Assembly: GCF_019331775.1 (NCBI RefSeq)
Contig: NZ_JAHBBD010000004.1
Coordinates: 1 to 64,000 of the forward strand
Reading direction: 5' to 3'
DNA length: 64,000 nt
Origin: Bifidobacterium phasiani
GTDB taxonomy: Bacteria > Actinomycetota > Actinomycetes > Actinomycetales > Bifidobacteriaceae
Position numbers and translations under genes: made by a program. Shown piece after piece: positions 37,450 through 46,249 of the stretch; within the stretch, counting starts at the first letter, position 1; the number at the start of each line of letters is the position of its first letter. The notes under the pieces are model-generated. The model did not search any database and was not told the DNA's origin. It worked only from the letters and a program-made list of their open reading frames with translations.

Positions 37450-40161
37450 ATGGCATCACATCGCAAACCGGCGCAGCCGGCGTTCGACCCGCGCACGATC
37501 AAGGAGAACATCGTCGAGACGCCGCTGAACGAGGAGATGAGCAAGTCGTTCCTCGAATACGCGTACTCGGTGATCTACGCCCGCGCGCTGCCGGACGCCC
37601 GCGACGGCCTCAAGCCGGTGCAGCGCCGCATCGTCTACCAGATGGGCCAGATGAACCTCACGCCGGACCGCCCCTACATGAAGTCGGCCCGCGTGGTCGG
37701 CGAGGTGATGGGCAAGCTGCACCCGCACGGCGACTCGGCGATCTACGAGGCGATGGTGCGCCTGGCGCAGCCGTTCGCGATGCGACTGCCGCTGGTCGAC
37801 GGCCACGGCAACTTCGGCTCGCTCGACGACGGCCCCGCGGCCTCCCGGTACACCGAGGCCCGGCTCGCGCCCGCGGCCCTGGGGATGAACGCAGACATCG
37901 ACGAGGACACCGTCGACTTCTCCCCCAACTACGACAACAAGCTCAAGGAGCCGACCGTGCTGCCGGCCGCGATCCCGAACCTGCTGGTCAACGGCGGCTC
38001 GGGCATCGCGGTGGGCATGGCCACGAACATGGCCACCCACAACCTGGGCGAGGTCATCAACGCGGCCAAGCACCTGCTGGCGCACCCCGACGCCACGCTG
38101 GAGGAGCTCATGCGCTTCGTGCCGGGGCCGGACTGGCCGGGCGGCGGCGTCATCATCGGCCGCGACGGCATCCGCGACGCGTACGCGACCGGCCGCGGCA
38201 CGCTGACCACGCGCTCCGCCGCGCACATCGAGAACGTCACCGCCCGCAAGAAGGCCATCGTGGTCACCGAGCTGCCGTTCATGGTCGGCCCCGAGCGCGT
38301 GCTCGAACGCATCTCGGAGGGCGTGAAGAACCGCAAGCTGGAGGGCATCTCCGGCGCGATCGACCTGACCGACCGGCACAACGGCACGCGCATCGTCATC
38401 GAGATCAAGTCCGGGTTCGACCCCAACGCCGTGCTCACGCAGCTGTTCAAGCACACGCCGCTGCAGGACAACTTCACGATGAACAACGTGGCGCTCGTCG
38501 ACGGCCGGCCCCACACGATGGGCCTCAAGGAGATGCTGCAGGTGTGGATCGACCACCGCCGCACGGTGGTGCGCCGGCGCAGCGAGCATCGCCGCGCCAA
38601 GGCGCAGGAGCGGCTGCACCTGGTCGAGGGCCTGCTGCTGGCGATGGTCGACATCGACGAGGTGATCCAGGTCATCCGCTCCTCCGACGACGCGGATGCG
38701 GCCAAGACCCGGCTGATGGCCGTGTTCGACCTCGACGAGATCCAGGCGCAGTACATCCTGGACCTGCGGCTGCGCCGGCTGACGCGCATGAGCCGCATCG
38801 AGCTCGAGGCCGAGCGCGACGACCTGCGCCGGCGCATCGAGGAGCTGGAGCGGATCCTGGCCTCGGATACGGAGCTGGACCGCGTGGTCGTCGCCGAGAT
38901 GGACGAGGTCGCGGCGAAGTACGGCACGCCGCGGCGCACCGTGCTGCTCGACGTCGGCCCCGACGGCGAGCTGACCCCGGTGACCGCCGCCGGCGACGAG
39001 GGCGTGCCGGCCTCCGCGATGGAGGCCGTGCGCGCCGCGCACACCGTCTCCTCCGCCGAGGCCGACGTCAAGGCCGCCGCAGCGGCCGCGCGCAAGGCCG
39101 GCGACGAACAGGGCGCGACCGCGGCGCTGCAGCTGGACGACGAGCCCTGCGTGGTGATGATGGGCGCGACCGGGCTGATCGCGCGCACCTCCCCCAGCGC
39201 GATGGACGTGTGGCGGGCGCGTTCGGCCGCCGACCCGCGCGTGCCCGAGGACCAGATCGTCGCGCTGTTCGAGACGACGACGCTGGCCTCGTACGCGCTG
39301 ATCACCTCCGCGGGCCGGCTCGTGCTCGCGCATGTGGCCGACCTGCCGGCGCTGCCCGCCTCCACGACGCTGAGCGTGGCCGGCGGCGTGCGCGCCGACG
39401 AGCTGCTGGGCGCGACCGAAAGCACCGACCCGGTCCCGGGCGAGCACGTGGTCACGGCGATCGCGATGGGCGCGGCGAAGTCCGGCGGAAACGCGGGCGG
39501 CGCGGACGACGGGACCGGCGCCGCGGCGCTGCCGCCGCTGGCGATCGGCACGCGCCACGGCGTGGTCAAGCGCTGGAACCGCGAGTCGCCGACCACGATG
39601 GACTCCTGGAGCGTGATCGACCTCAAGGACGGCGATACCGTGGTCTTCGCCGCGCCGGCCGCGGACGAGGACCGGCTGGTGTTCGTCTCCACGGACTCCT
39701 CGCTGCTGACCTTCGAGGCCGGCAACGTGCGCCCGCAGGGCCGCACCGCCGGCGGCATGGCCGGCATCAAGCTGGCCGAGGGCTGCCGGGTGGCCGCGTT
39801 CAACGTGGTGAGCGCGGGCAGGGTGGCGTGGACCTACGACGAGGGCGAGAACGGCCTGTTCTCCGCCTCCGGCGCGGTGGTGCTCACCGTGGCCGGCGAC
39901 GCCGACGCGCTGCCCGGCACCGAGAACGGCTCGGCCAAGGTCACGCCGCTGGAGATGTACCCGACCAAGGGCCGCGCCACGGGCGGCGTGCGCTCGCAGC
40001 GCTTCCTCAAGGGCCAGAACACGCTGATCTTCGCGTGGGTCGGCGAGTACCCGATCCACGCCTGCACCGAGGGCGGCCACCCGGTCGAGCTGCCGAAGCC
40101 GGACATGCGCCGCGACGGCTCGGGCACCGACCTGGCCGCGCCGATCGCGTTCGCGGGGTGA
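37450..40161 (+). CDS. parC: DNA topoisomerase IV subunit A
   Basis: This is a 903-residue type IIA topoisomerase breakage-reunion subunit. The active-site Tyr134 is in [10 protein letters not shown], and the quinolone-resistance region [12 protein letters not shown] is at 91-102. The C-terminal half has degenerate beta-propeller blades (for example [12 protein letters not shown]-like segments). ParC rather than GyrA is preferred because parE lies in the same window at 60367 and no complete GyrA-box is seen; that is an inference. The ATG at 37450 starts the conserved protein. Confidence 0.9.
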   Translation: MASHRKPAQPAFDPRTIKENIVETPLNEEMSKSFLEYAYSVIYARALPDARDGLKPVQRRIVYQMGQMNLTPDRPYMKSARVVGEVMGKLHPHGDSAIYEAMVRLAQPFAMRLPLVDGHGNFGSLDDGPAASRYTEARLAPAALGMNADIDEDTVDFSPNYDNKLKEPTVLPAAIPNLLVNGGSGIAVGMATNMATHNLGEVINAAKHLLAHPDATLEELMRFVPGPDWPGGGVIIGRDGIRDAYATGRGTLTTRSAAHIENVTARKKAIVVTELPFMVGPERVLERISEGVKNRKLEGISGAIDLTDRHNGTRIVIEIKSGFDPNAVLTQLFKHTPLQDNFTMNNVALVDGRPHTMGLKEMLQVWIDHRRTVVRRRSEHRRAKAQERLHLVEGLLLAMVDIDEVIQVIRSSDDADAAKTRLMAVFDLDEIQAQYILDLRLRRLTRMSRIELEAERDDLRRRIEELERILASDTELDRVVVAEMDEVAAKYGTPRRTVLLDVGPDGELTPVTAAGDEGVPASAMEAVRAAHTVSSAEADVKAAAAAARKAGDEQGATAALQLDDEPCVVMMGATGLIARTSPSAMDVWRARSAADPRVPEDQIVALFETTTLASYALITSAGRLVLAHVADLPALPASTTLSVAGGVRADELLGATESTDPVPGEHVVTAIAMGAAKSGGNAGGADDGTGAAALPPLAIGTRHGVVKRWNRESPTTMDSWSVIDLKDGDTVVFAAPAADEDRLVFVSTDSSLLTFEAGNVRPQGRTAGGMAGIKLAEGCRVAAFNVVSAGRVAWTYDEGENGLFSASGAVVLTVAGDADALPGTENGSAKVTPLEMYPTKGRATGGVRSQRFLKGQNTLIFAWVGEYPIHACTEGGHPVELPKPDMRRDGSGTDLAAPIAFAG

Positions 40162-40211
40162 GCGCCGGCCCGTCCGCCGTGCGCGGCCGGAGGCGGACCG
40201 GTCCGCGGCGG

Positions 40212-40844
40212 CTAGTCGACGGTGAGCCGGCCGTCGGCCATCATGTAGATGTGGTCGGCGATGCGCGCCAGCTCGCCGCTGTGGTGACTGGCGATCAGGA
40301 TCGTGTTGCCGGCGGCGCGCTGGCGGTCCATCTCCTCGAGGAAGCGCTCGACCGAGGGCTCGTCCAGGCCGTTGGTCGGCTCGTCGAGCAGGATGAGCCG
40401 CTGGTGCTCCATCAGCGCCTGCACGATGGCCAGCTTCTGCCGCATGCCCAGGGAGTACGACCGGACCTTCTCGTGCTCGTGCCCGCGCAGCCCGAACAGC
40501 TCCAGCAGCCGCTCCGTCTCGACGCGGTCGAACCGGCGGTTGATGCCGGCCAGGTATTCCAGGTTCCCCATCGCGCTCTCGTACAGGACGAAGCCCGGAT
40601 GCTCGATGATCACGCCGATGTTCTCCGGCGGCCGGCGGTTGAACTCGACCGGTTTGCCCCCGATGCTCACCGTGCCGCGATCCGGCCGGATGAACCCGCA
40701 GATCGCGCGCAGCAGCATCGTCTTGCCCGACCCGTTGGGCCCGACGATGCCGTACACCGCGCCGCGCTCGAACCCCGCGTCGATGTCGCGCAGCACCACC
40801 CTGCGCCTGATGGTCTTGGTCAGACCGGTGATCCGCAGATACAT
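40212..40844 (-). CDS. E-loop ABC transporter ATPase (LanF/BcrA-like), module 2
   Basis: This 210-residue cytoplasmic ATPase has Walker A GPNGSGKT (35-42), signature YSLGMRQ (130-136), Walker B LILLDEP (150-156) and His187/His188. The usual Q-loop glutamine is replaced by glutamate: IGVIIEHPGF, Glu81. This E-loop is characteristic of lantibiotic-immunity LanF and bacitracin BcrA ATPases. Start ATG 40844 follows AAGGAG. It is the last gene of a five-gene leftward operon: secreted protein, three permeases, ATPase. Peptide removal or immunity is the likely job. Confidence 0.88.
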   Translation of the reverse strand: MYLRITGLTKTIRRRVVLRDIDAGFERGAVYGIVGPNGSGKTMLLRAICGFIRPDRGTVSIGGKPVEFNRRPPENIGVIIEHPGFVLYESAMGNLEYLAGINRRFDRVETERLLELFGLRGHEHEKVRSYSLGMRQKLAIVQALMEHQRLILLDEPTNGLDEPSVERFLEEMDRQRAAGNTILIASHHSGELARIADHIYMMADGRLTVD

Positions 40845-40897
40845 GACTTGCTCCTTCTTGCTCGTGCGGTGCCGGCGGCGTGGCCCGCCGGCACCGG

Positions 40898-41563
40898 TCA
40901 GATGATCTCCAAACGCCGGAACCGGCACAGGTCGAACGCCGCCGCGGCCACGCCGGCGACGGCGAGCGCCGGCACCCAGTTCGGCACCGACCCCGCGCCC
41001 GTCCCGACCAGCCATGCCGTGGCCGCGGGGACGGACACCGGCGCCGCGTAGGCGACGACGGCCATGAAGTACCCGAACGCCCGGTTGCCCGCCAGATAGC
41101 CCGCGCCGACCAGCAGGGACAGCACCAGCAGCGTCCACCCCGCGCACAGGGCCGACGCCGCAAGCCTCACCGGGTCGGCGAATGACGCCACTCGTATCGC
41201 CACGGCGAGCTGAATGGCGGTGAACGCGCAGCAGTACGCGGCCGTGATCGCCAGGTACCTAAGGAAATGCGCCGCGGTGCGCGGCCGCCTGACATAGACC
41301 AGATAGTCGGGCGAGGCCAGGTACTCCAACGGCTGGTCCATCGGCAGCGCCAGGCCCGCCGCCATGAAGGCCAGCGGGAAGATGTTGTACGCCAGCGGAG
41401 GAACGCCGGGATCGTTCGACGGCCTGAACATGCCCATGAACACGGTGAGGTCCTGGCCGGTCTGGTAGTACTGCCAGACCATCACGGCGTAGATCGCCGC
41501 CACCAGCAGGCGCAGCTCGTTGCGCGCATGCAGCATCTGTCGGAACCGGGCCCACGCGCGCAT
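40898..41563 (-). CDS. Module 2 ABC permease C
   Basis: This 221-residue membrane protein has about six hydrophobic segments and a tail ending FDLCRFRRLEII. The ATG at 41563 lies one base from the stop of permease B. It has no recognised domain, but its position between another permease and the ATPase fits a LanE/LanG-like subunit. The topology includes AYNIFPLAFMAAGLALPMDQPLEYLASPDYLVYVR, a soluble loop unusual for such a short permease. Confidence 0.75.
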   Translation of the reverse strand: MRAWARFRQMLHARNELRLLVAAIYAVMVWQYYQTGQDLTVFMGMFRPSNDPGVPPLAYNIFPLAFMAAGLALPMDQPLEYLASPDYLVYVRRPRTAAHFLRYLAITAAYCCAFTAIQLAVAIRVASFADPVRLAASALCAGWTLLVLSLLVGAGYLAGNRAFGYFMAVVAYAAPVSVPAATAWLVGTGAGSVPNWVPALAVAGVAAAAFDLCRFRRLEII

Positions 41564-41564
41564 G

Positions 41565-42251
41565 TCAGCCCTCCAGCCGTTCGCGTCGCCCGAACACCGC
41601 GACGTTCGCCACCGCCATGAGCACGCAATAGCCCACAAACGGCAGCAGCAGGTCCACGGCCACCGACCGCCAGTCCGGGGCGACCGGCTGCCAGAACCAG
41701 CACAGGTACCGGACCGGTTCGCCGGCGAGGGGCAGCAGCAGCCACATCGCGATCGCGTACCAGCCGATGAGCACGGCCGTGACGTGCTCCCAGACCAGGC
41801 CGCAGTTCGTCAGCAGCAGCTGCACCGCGCCCACCGAGGCGTTCATCATCAGCAGCTGCACGGCCAGCAGCGCCAGAAACGGCAGCTCCGCCGCAACCAG
41901 CGTCCCGCCGATCGCCTGCATGGCCGCGAACGCCGCGACGGCCACCGCGACCTCGGCCAGATCCACGACGACCAGGTGCGCCGCGTTCGCCAGCAGCTCC
42001 CTGCGGATGTCCACCCGCACCGCCTCCTCGACCCGGTAGCGGACGTGGAACACGTACGTGAGCAGCAGATACGCCGGCAGCACCGCGTTCGTGGCGGGGT
42101 ACCGCAGGAAGCCCGCGTAGTCGATCGGAATGCCGTGCGGACGGACCAGCGACATGCAGCAGTAGGCCAGGCAGGCCGCCGACGCGCAGCACGCCAGCAG
42201 CGCCATGCCCGGGGAGATCCGGCGGCGGACGCCGCGCCCGTCACCGTTCAT
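41565..42251 (-). CDS. Module 2 ABC permease B
   Basis: This 228-residue membrane protein has about five to six hydrophobic segments and an ERLEG C-terminus. Its start overlaps the upstream permease gene by 11 bp, and its stop is one base from permease C. It has no recognised domain. The tight gene packing shows that the three permeases are made together and probably form one membrane complex with the E-loop ATPase. Confidence 0.75.
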   Translation of the reverse strand: MNGDGRGVRRRISPGMALLACCASAACLAYCCMSLVRPHGIPIDYAGFLRYPATNAVLPAYLLLTYVFHVRYRVEEAVRVDIRRELLANAAHLVVVDLAEVAVAVAAFAAMQAIGGTLVAAELPFLALLAVQLLMMNASVGAVQLLLTNCGLVWEHVTAVLIGWYAIAMWLLLPLAGEPVRYLCWFWQPVAPDWRSVAVDLLLPFVGYCVLMAVANVAVFGRRERLEG

Positions 42252-43092
42252 CGCGCCGCTCCTGCGCCATCAGCAGCCCGACGGACGCCCCGGCCAGCAG
42301 GACGACCGTCAGCGCCAGGCCGACGACGTTCTGCGCGCGCAGCCCGTCCGTGCTGCCCGGGCCGATGGACAGGAAGATGACATGGCTCCACTGGTCCGGC
42401 ACCAGACCGCCGGTCAGCGCCGGCAGCATCCACCACGCCAAGCTCGCCACGAACGGGACGATCAGCTCCACGTACCGGCGCCGCACGAAGAACGAGACGC
42501 CCACCCCCAGCGCGGCGTACAGGCCGGATATCGCGGCGACCAGCAGCACCACGACGACGATGCACAGCACCTGGTTTACGCGGTAGACCGGGTACATCCA
42601 CGACATCGACGAGATCAGCACGTACCGCTGCAGGAACATGCCCTGGGCGTCGAACTCCGTGCCGTCGATGAACTCCAGATGCGGGTTGCACGCGGCGGCC
42701 CAGCACAGATTCAACACCAGCGGCAGCACGCCGCCCACCGCGCCGGATATCCAGCCGGACACCATCGAGGTCCGCAGGAACCGCGCCCGCCCGTCGCGTA
42801 CCACCACCTCGCCCAACCGGGAGTAATGCCGCTCGGTCGACACGGCGCCGCTGCCGGCCAGCGCCGCGAGGAACGGCAGCAGGAACAGGTACAGGCCCGA
42901 ACCGGTGCCGTACTGGCTGAACAGCATCACGTCGCACAGGAAATTGGGGGCGCTGTCCGCGATGACGTAGCTGGCGTGGTCGGTGGTCCACCATTGCACC
43001 CCGATCAGCAGCAGCGACGCCAGGAGTATCACCGCCATCCTCGGGCTCAGCAGATCGCGGCGAAGCCGCCGAGCCAGTATGTACCGATCCAT
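42241..43092 (-). CDS. Module 2 ABC permease A
   Basis: This 283-residue membrane protein has about six hydrophobic segments. A large extracytoplasmic loop is likely near TDHASYVIADSAPNFLCDVMLFSQYGTG, and the sequence GAVSTERHYSRLGEVVVRDGRARFLRT resembles ABC-2 permeases. The ATG at 43092 follows GGGAGGGGGAAGGC, a strong ribosome binding site. Upstream is a hairpin that separates it from the secreted-protein gene. Confidence 0.78.
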   Translation of the reverse strand: MDRYILARRLRRDLLSPRMAVILLASLLLIGVQWWTTDHASYVIADSAPNFLCDVMLFSQYGTGSGLYLFLLPFLAALAGSGAVSTERHYSRLGEVVVRDGRARFLRTSMVSGWISGAVGGVLPLVLNLCWAAACNPHLEFIDGTEFDAQGMFLQRYVLISSMSWMYPVYRVNQVLCIVVVVLLVAAISGLYAALGVGVSFFVRRRYVELIVPFVASLAWWMLPALTGGLVPDQWSHVIFLSIGPGSTDGLRAQNVVGLALTVVLLAGASVGLLMAQERRDER

Positions 43093-43114
43093 GCCTTCCC
43101 CCTCCCAACGGCAG

Positions 43115-43154
43115 TCGTTGTCCGGCATCACTGTGCCGTGGTGCCGGACAACGA
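43115..43154 (-). terminator. Hairpin between the secreted-protein gene and permease A
   Basis: A 17-bp stem with one mismatch/wobble pairs 43115-43131 with 43138-43154 over a 6-nt loop. There is no T-run. It lies just after the stop of the secreted-protein gene (43174) and 23 bp before permease A. It probably stabilises or attenuates the mRNA, letting the first gene be more abundant. Confidence 0.65.
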
Positions 43155-43173
43155 TCATGCGGCAATCTCAAAG

Positions 43174-43593
43174 TCAGCGGCTATCCGGGCTCCATACACC
43201 GGCCGCTTCGGTGCCTGTAGAGTAGTATTGAGTATTCTGCAGTCGCATATGCACCTGCTTGGGGCCGTCAAACAACTGATACGCCTGATTGGTGACATAC
43301 CCGGAGGTTCCGGACTGCAAAGTCACAGTGCCCGACCTGACATCTTCGTTGGAATAACCCAGCATCCACGCGCGGATGGTGCGCCCTCCAGAAACATGAT
43401 CGGCTCGGATGAATCCGTTGGAGGTGTCCTGCTTCTGACGATTGGGCGTATCGGACGTGTTCCAACTGGTCAGATAGGCACTCCATGAGGACTGCGAAGT
43501 GTTACCGGCAATGGCTGGAGCCGCAAAACACAACGAGGCTGCGACGACCGCCAGCACCGTTGCCGCTCGGGTCCACACACTTCGAGTGTTCAT
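43174..43593 (-). CDS. Small secreted protein of module 2, unknown family
   Basis: This 139-residue protein has a clear signal peptide (MNTRSVWTRAA, hydrophobic core, cleavage after AAPAIA near residue 29). The mature part of about 110 residues is polar and probably beta-rich, with RQKQDTSNGFIRADHVSGGR and GYVTNQAYQLFDG, and has no cysteines. It is loosely reminiscent of DUF2712-type secreted proteins; that is a weak impression. The ATG at 43593 follows GAAAGGA. It is the first gene of the transporter operon and divergent from the two-component genes. It could be a bacteriocin-like, immunity or signal protein. Confidence 0.8.
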   Translation of the reverse strand: MNTRSVWTRAATVLAVVAASLCFAAPAIAGNTSQSSWSAYLTSWNTSDTPNRQKQDTSNGFIRADHVSGGRTIRAWMLGYSNEDVRSGTVTLQSGTSGYVTNQAYQLFDGPKQVHMRLQNTQYYSTGTEAAGVWSPDSR

Positions 43594-43669
43594 GATCAAA
43601 ATCCTTTCTCTTCGTTGCGAATATGGACAATAAAATCGTGCTCTACCAACACCCTGTTAAACAAACTCA

Positions 43670-43688
43670 TGTCACAATAATTGCGACA
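43670..43688. promoter_or_regulatory. TGTC-N11-GACA palindrome upstream of the secreted-protein gene
   Basis: TGTCACAATAATTGCGACA, a near-perfect palindrome of 19 bp, ends 76 bp from the start codon at 43593. It matches the second palindrome at 43917-43935 in the TGTC-N11-GACA plan. It is a likely binding site of the response regulator at 44006. Confidence 0.65.
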
Positions 43689-43916
43689 CTATGAACACCA
43701 CCAATCTGGAAGCCATGTGGGGCAATCAGCTGTGATGATGTTAACCGCCCCGTTCCCGAAAACAGCAGACACTGCAGCCGCATTAAACGGTAAACCCACC
43801 GCAAAGAACAAACACAACCCGATGCACCCCAACCGTATCGTCATTATCGCTTCCTTATACGAACATGCTGAATACCATTACCTTTTGCCAGACGCAATGC
43901 TTGTAATTCCACGTTG

Positions 43917-43935
43917 TGTCAAGAAAATCTTGACA
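43917..43935. promoter_or_regulatory. TGTC-N11-GACA palindrome upstream of the regulator gene
   Basis: TGTCAAGAAAATCTTGACA is a perfect palindrome with 8-bp arms and a 3-bp centre. It lies 70 bp before the ATG at 44006. An extended -10 candidate, TGTTATGGT (43961-43969), follows, which would place the palindrome centre near -50, a common activator position. Confidence 0.7.
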
Positions 43936-44005
43936 ATTCCGTTAATTCCGAACAGCGGCATGTTATGGTGATTCGGTTGGTAGAACTTTCACCGCGAAAG
44001 AAACC

Positions 44006-44665
44006 ATGAGAGAGAAGACAACCATCGGGGTTCTGGACAATGATATCTGGAGCGCACAGTCAATCGCCGACTGGATCAGTCGCAGCGGACAGCGATTCCT
44101 GGTCATCTGGTCGTGCACATCAGTAACACAGGCGCTCCACCATTGTCTCTTCGATAGCAGCCGCCCGCAAGTGCTGATTCTGGACATGGCATTGAACGGT
44201 ACCAGTGGCATCGATGTGTGCCGAATAATCCGGCAACGCACCGCGGATATCGGCATCATTGGCATCTCCTCTTATAATCCCAACCGGTATCGGAATGATC
44301 TTGCCGCTGCAGGAGCTCAAGCGCTTCTTTCCAAGGACCAAATCACCCAACAATTGAACGCAATCATCCCCGTTGTGGCGCAAGGAGATACGCCCGAATC
44401 GGAAACATTCATGACCGCCCTCCAGGCCCATCAGCGCTTTGCCCAAACCACCAGACACTGCACAAACGCTGTACCAGCACTAAGCTTCCGTGAACTGCAA
44501 GTTCTGCATATGTACGACCAAGGCCATACTACAGAAGAAATCGCACAGTCCCTGCGTATATCTGCCAACTCCGTCTTCACTTACGTACATCGCGCTGCAG
44601 CCAAGCTGGGAACTACCGATCGGAGACAGACAATCCGGAAAGCCAAAGATTACGATCTCATATGA
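44006..44665 (+). CDS. LuxR/NarL-family response regulator, module 2
   Basis: This 219-residue protein has a receiver domain (GVLDND, phosphoacceptor Asp60 in LILDMA) and a C-terminal LuxR helix-turn-helix (LSFRELQVLHMYDQGHTTEEIAQSL, then FTYVHRAAAKLG). It aligns with the module 1 regulator at 3484 along the receiver: same Asp60 and shared GISSYNPNRYR / GITSYPLDHYR. Its stop overlaps the kinase start as ATGA (44662-44665). It presumably binds the TGTC-N11-GACA sites and controls the secreted-protein/ABC operon. Codon use is markedly more A+T-rich than in core genes. Confidence 0.9.
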   Translation: MREKTTIGVLDNDIWSAQSIADWISRSGQRFLVIWSCTSVTQALHHCLFDSSRPQVLILDMALNGTSGIDVCRIIRQRTADIGIIGISSYNPNRYRNDLAAAGAQALLSKDQITQQLNAIIPVVAQGDTPESETFMTALQAHQRFAQTTRHCTNAVPALSFRELQVLHMYDQGHTTEEIAQSLRISANSVFTYVHRAAAKLGTTDRRQTIRKAKDYDLI

Positions 44666-45843
44666 ACAGCACATCAATACAACGACTCTTCCAACAACGC
44701 AATACCTCATCGTTGCCGCCTATGTGCGGGGTATGGTCCATTGGATTCGCTGCACTGTCCGTCATGCTGTGCATCGTGGAAATCACCATCGGATACAACG
44801 TACCGGATTCCCCTTCGGCTTGGGTATTTTGGGGAATGACAATACTCGCCATCTTGATTCTTGCAGTGATTCCGCCATACGGAGCGTTATGCATCGTCAT
44901 CTGCTGGCAAATCAGTTACTACATCCCGTTCCCGACTCCCAGCATGCTCATCGTCATCGGCTTCGTACTCATGGTATTCCTAGGGTTCCTTTCCCTGCCA
45001 ATCGCTCTAATAATTTCTCTCATCTCCACAATCTATAAAATCATTGCCATTCCCGCCGGCGTTTCCGATGCATCGATGAACGACACGGTGCTCTTCCTGT
45101 CGACCATGGTCGCATTGTCTGCAACCGGGTTCGGTATTCGCCGTTATCGGGAATACTATGCGTTCCTGGTTCAACGTGAACAACAACGACGCAGGGACCA
45201 CGTCATCGCGGACCTGCACGACTCCGTCTGTAACGATCTCAATCTCGCGCTCATCCAATTGGAAACGTACGAGGCGAAAACCGATCTGGATGCACGACGC
45301 AATCAGTTGCGTCACGTACATGATGACATCATGAGAGCACTAGCTAAAACCCGAGCGGTGCTCGACACTCTGCAGGATGATGTCCAAGATCTCGCATACC
45401 CTCCCATTTCAACAAACAAGGTTCCATTGGGTCCTCTTATCCATGAACAACGCCAACGATTGGAAGAGGCCGGATTCTCCGGCATCCTGCTGGCACATGA
45501 TTCGAATACAGCCGATGCCGACATTGCAACGGATGAGAACCGGGCGATCGTCATCACTGGATTTATCCGGGAGACGGTCAACAACATCATCAATCATGCG
45601 GATCATGCGCACGAATACATCATGCTCATCGGAGTCAGAGGTGACACGTTACATATCGAAGTCTCCGATACGCCACGTCTCAATGCCGCGCCGCATAGGA
45701 CCAATGGCATGGGACTAAGCTTTTACCGAAATCAAGTCGAATCCCTCGGCGGCGCCATAACCGTCCAACGGGATCCCCAGCTCTGGTCGATGCAGGCAAC
45801 CATCCCATTATCGGGCAAAGCTGCCATTTCGCAGTGCATGTGA
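44662..45843 (+). CDS. Sensor histidine kinase (HisKA_3 type), module 2
   Basis: This 393-residue protein has about six hydrophobic segments in residues 20-160, little extracytoplasmic sequence, then the HisKA_3 motif ADLHDSVCND with His186 and a degenerate HATPase_c domain (ETVNNIINHADHA, then GMGLSFYRNQVESLGG). The layout matches the module 1 kinase at 4128 (LHDSVTND). Such small intramembrane-type sensors often detect antimicrobial peptides, sometimes through their transporter. The gene is A+T-rich. A 406-bp gene-free stretch follows. Confidence 0.9.
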   Translation: MNSTSIQRLFQQRNTSSLPPMCGVWSIGFAALSVMLCIVEITIGYNVPDSPSAWVFWGMTILAILILAVIPPYGALCIVICWQISYYIPFPTPSMLIVIGFVLMVFLGFLSLPIALIISLISTIYKIIAIPAGVSDASMNDTVLFLSTMVALSATGFGIRRYREYYAFLVQREQQRRRDHVIADLHDSVCNDLNLALIQLETYEAKTDLDARRNQLRHVHDDIMRALAKTRAVLDTLQDDVQDLAYPPISTNKVPLGPLIHEQRQRLEEAGFSGILLAHDSNTADADIATDENRAIVITGFIRETVNNIINHADHAHEYIMLIGVRGDTLHIEVSDTPRLNAAPHRTNGMGLSFYRNQVESLGGAITVQRDPQLWSMQATIPLSGKAAISQCM

Positions 45844-46249
45844 TTGTGTTCCTCATCAATTGAATGAAGCACATATTCGTTACGGATGGAACACGACTGC
45901 AATCGAACATCTTCTTGATATCTGTCTTAACGCGCACATGGCACGTTTCGTTTCAATCAGGTATCGCGAGCAACACCGTAAGGCACCATACGCCAAACAT
46001 GCATAAGGAAAACAGTCATTCAATAGCGAATGAGACAGTCCTATAAACACATGTCCTCGTACGATAAACCAGGCAATCAAAAAGGCGACAAGCCCGTATG
46101 GTCACGCATAGAACGAGTTCACACACACTGGATACTTCAATGCCACCGACCAGCTACTCCTCAAACGCTACATCCAGTTCCTGCGGGCCAGCATACCGTT
46201 GTCGGATTGAACCGCGACGCTGTGACGGCATGCCGGCGATGCGGCCTGA
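45844..46249. other. 406 bp without a recognisable gene
   Basis: This stretch lies between the convergent kinase and MacB-like permease genes. Short open frames here are not supported by ribosome binding sites or protein-like composition. The base composition is A+T-rich at the left and becomes G+C-rich to the right. I see no clear terminator or mobile-element end. Confidence 0.65.

Noticed and set aside
37456-41163. Long minus-strand frame opposite parC
   Set aside because: Mirror image of parC codons; composition is Arg/His/Ala-rich and no motif is present. parC has all family motifs.
43681-43971. 96-codon frame in the module 2 divergent promoter region
   Set aside because: It covers the palindromes and promoter signals and has no supporting start site.
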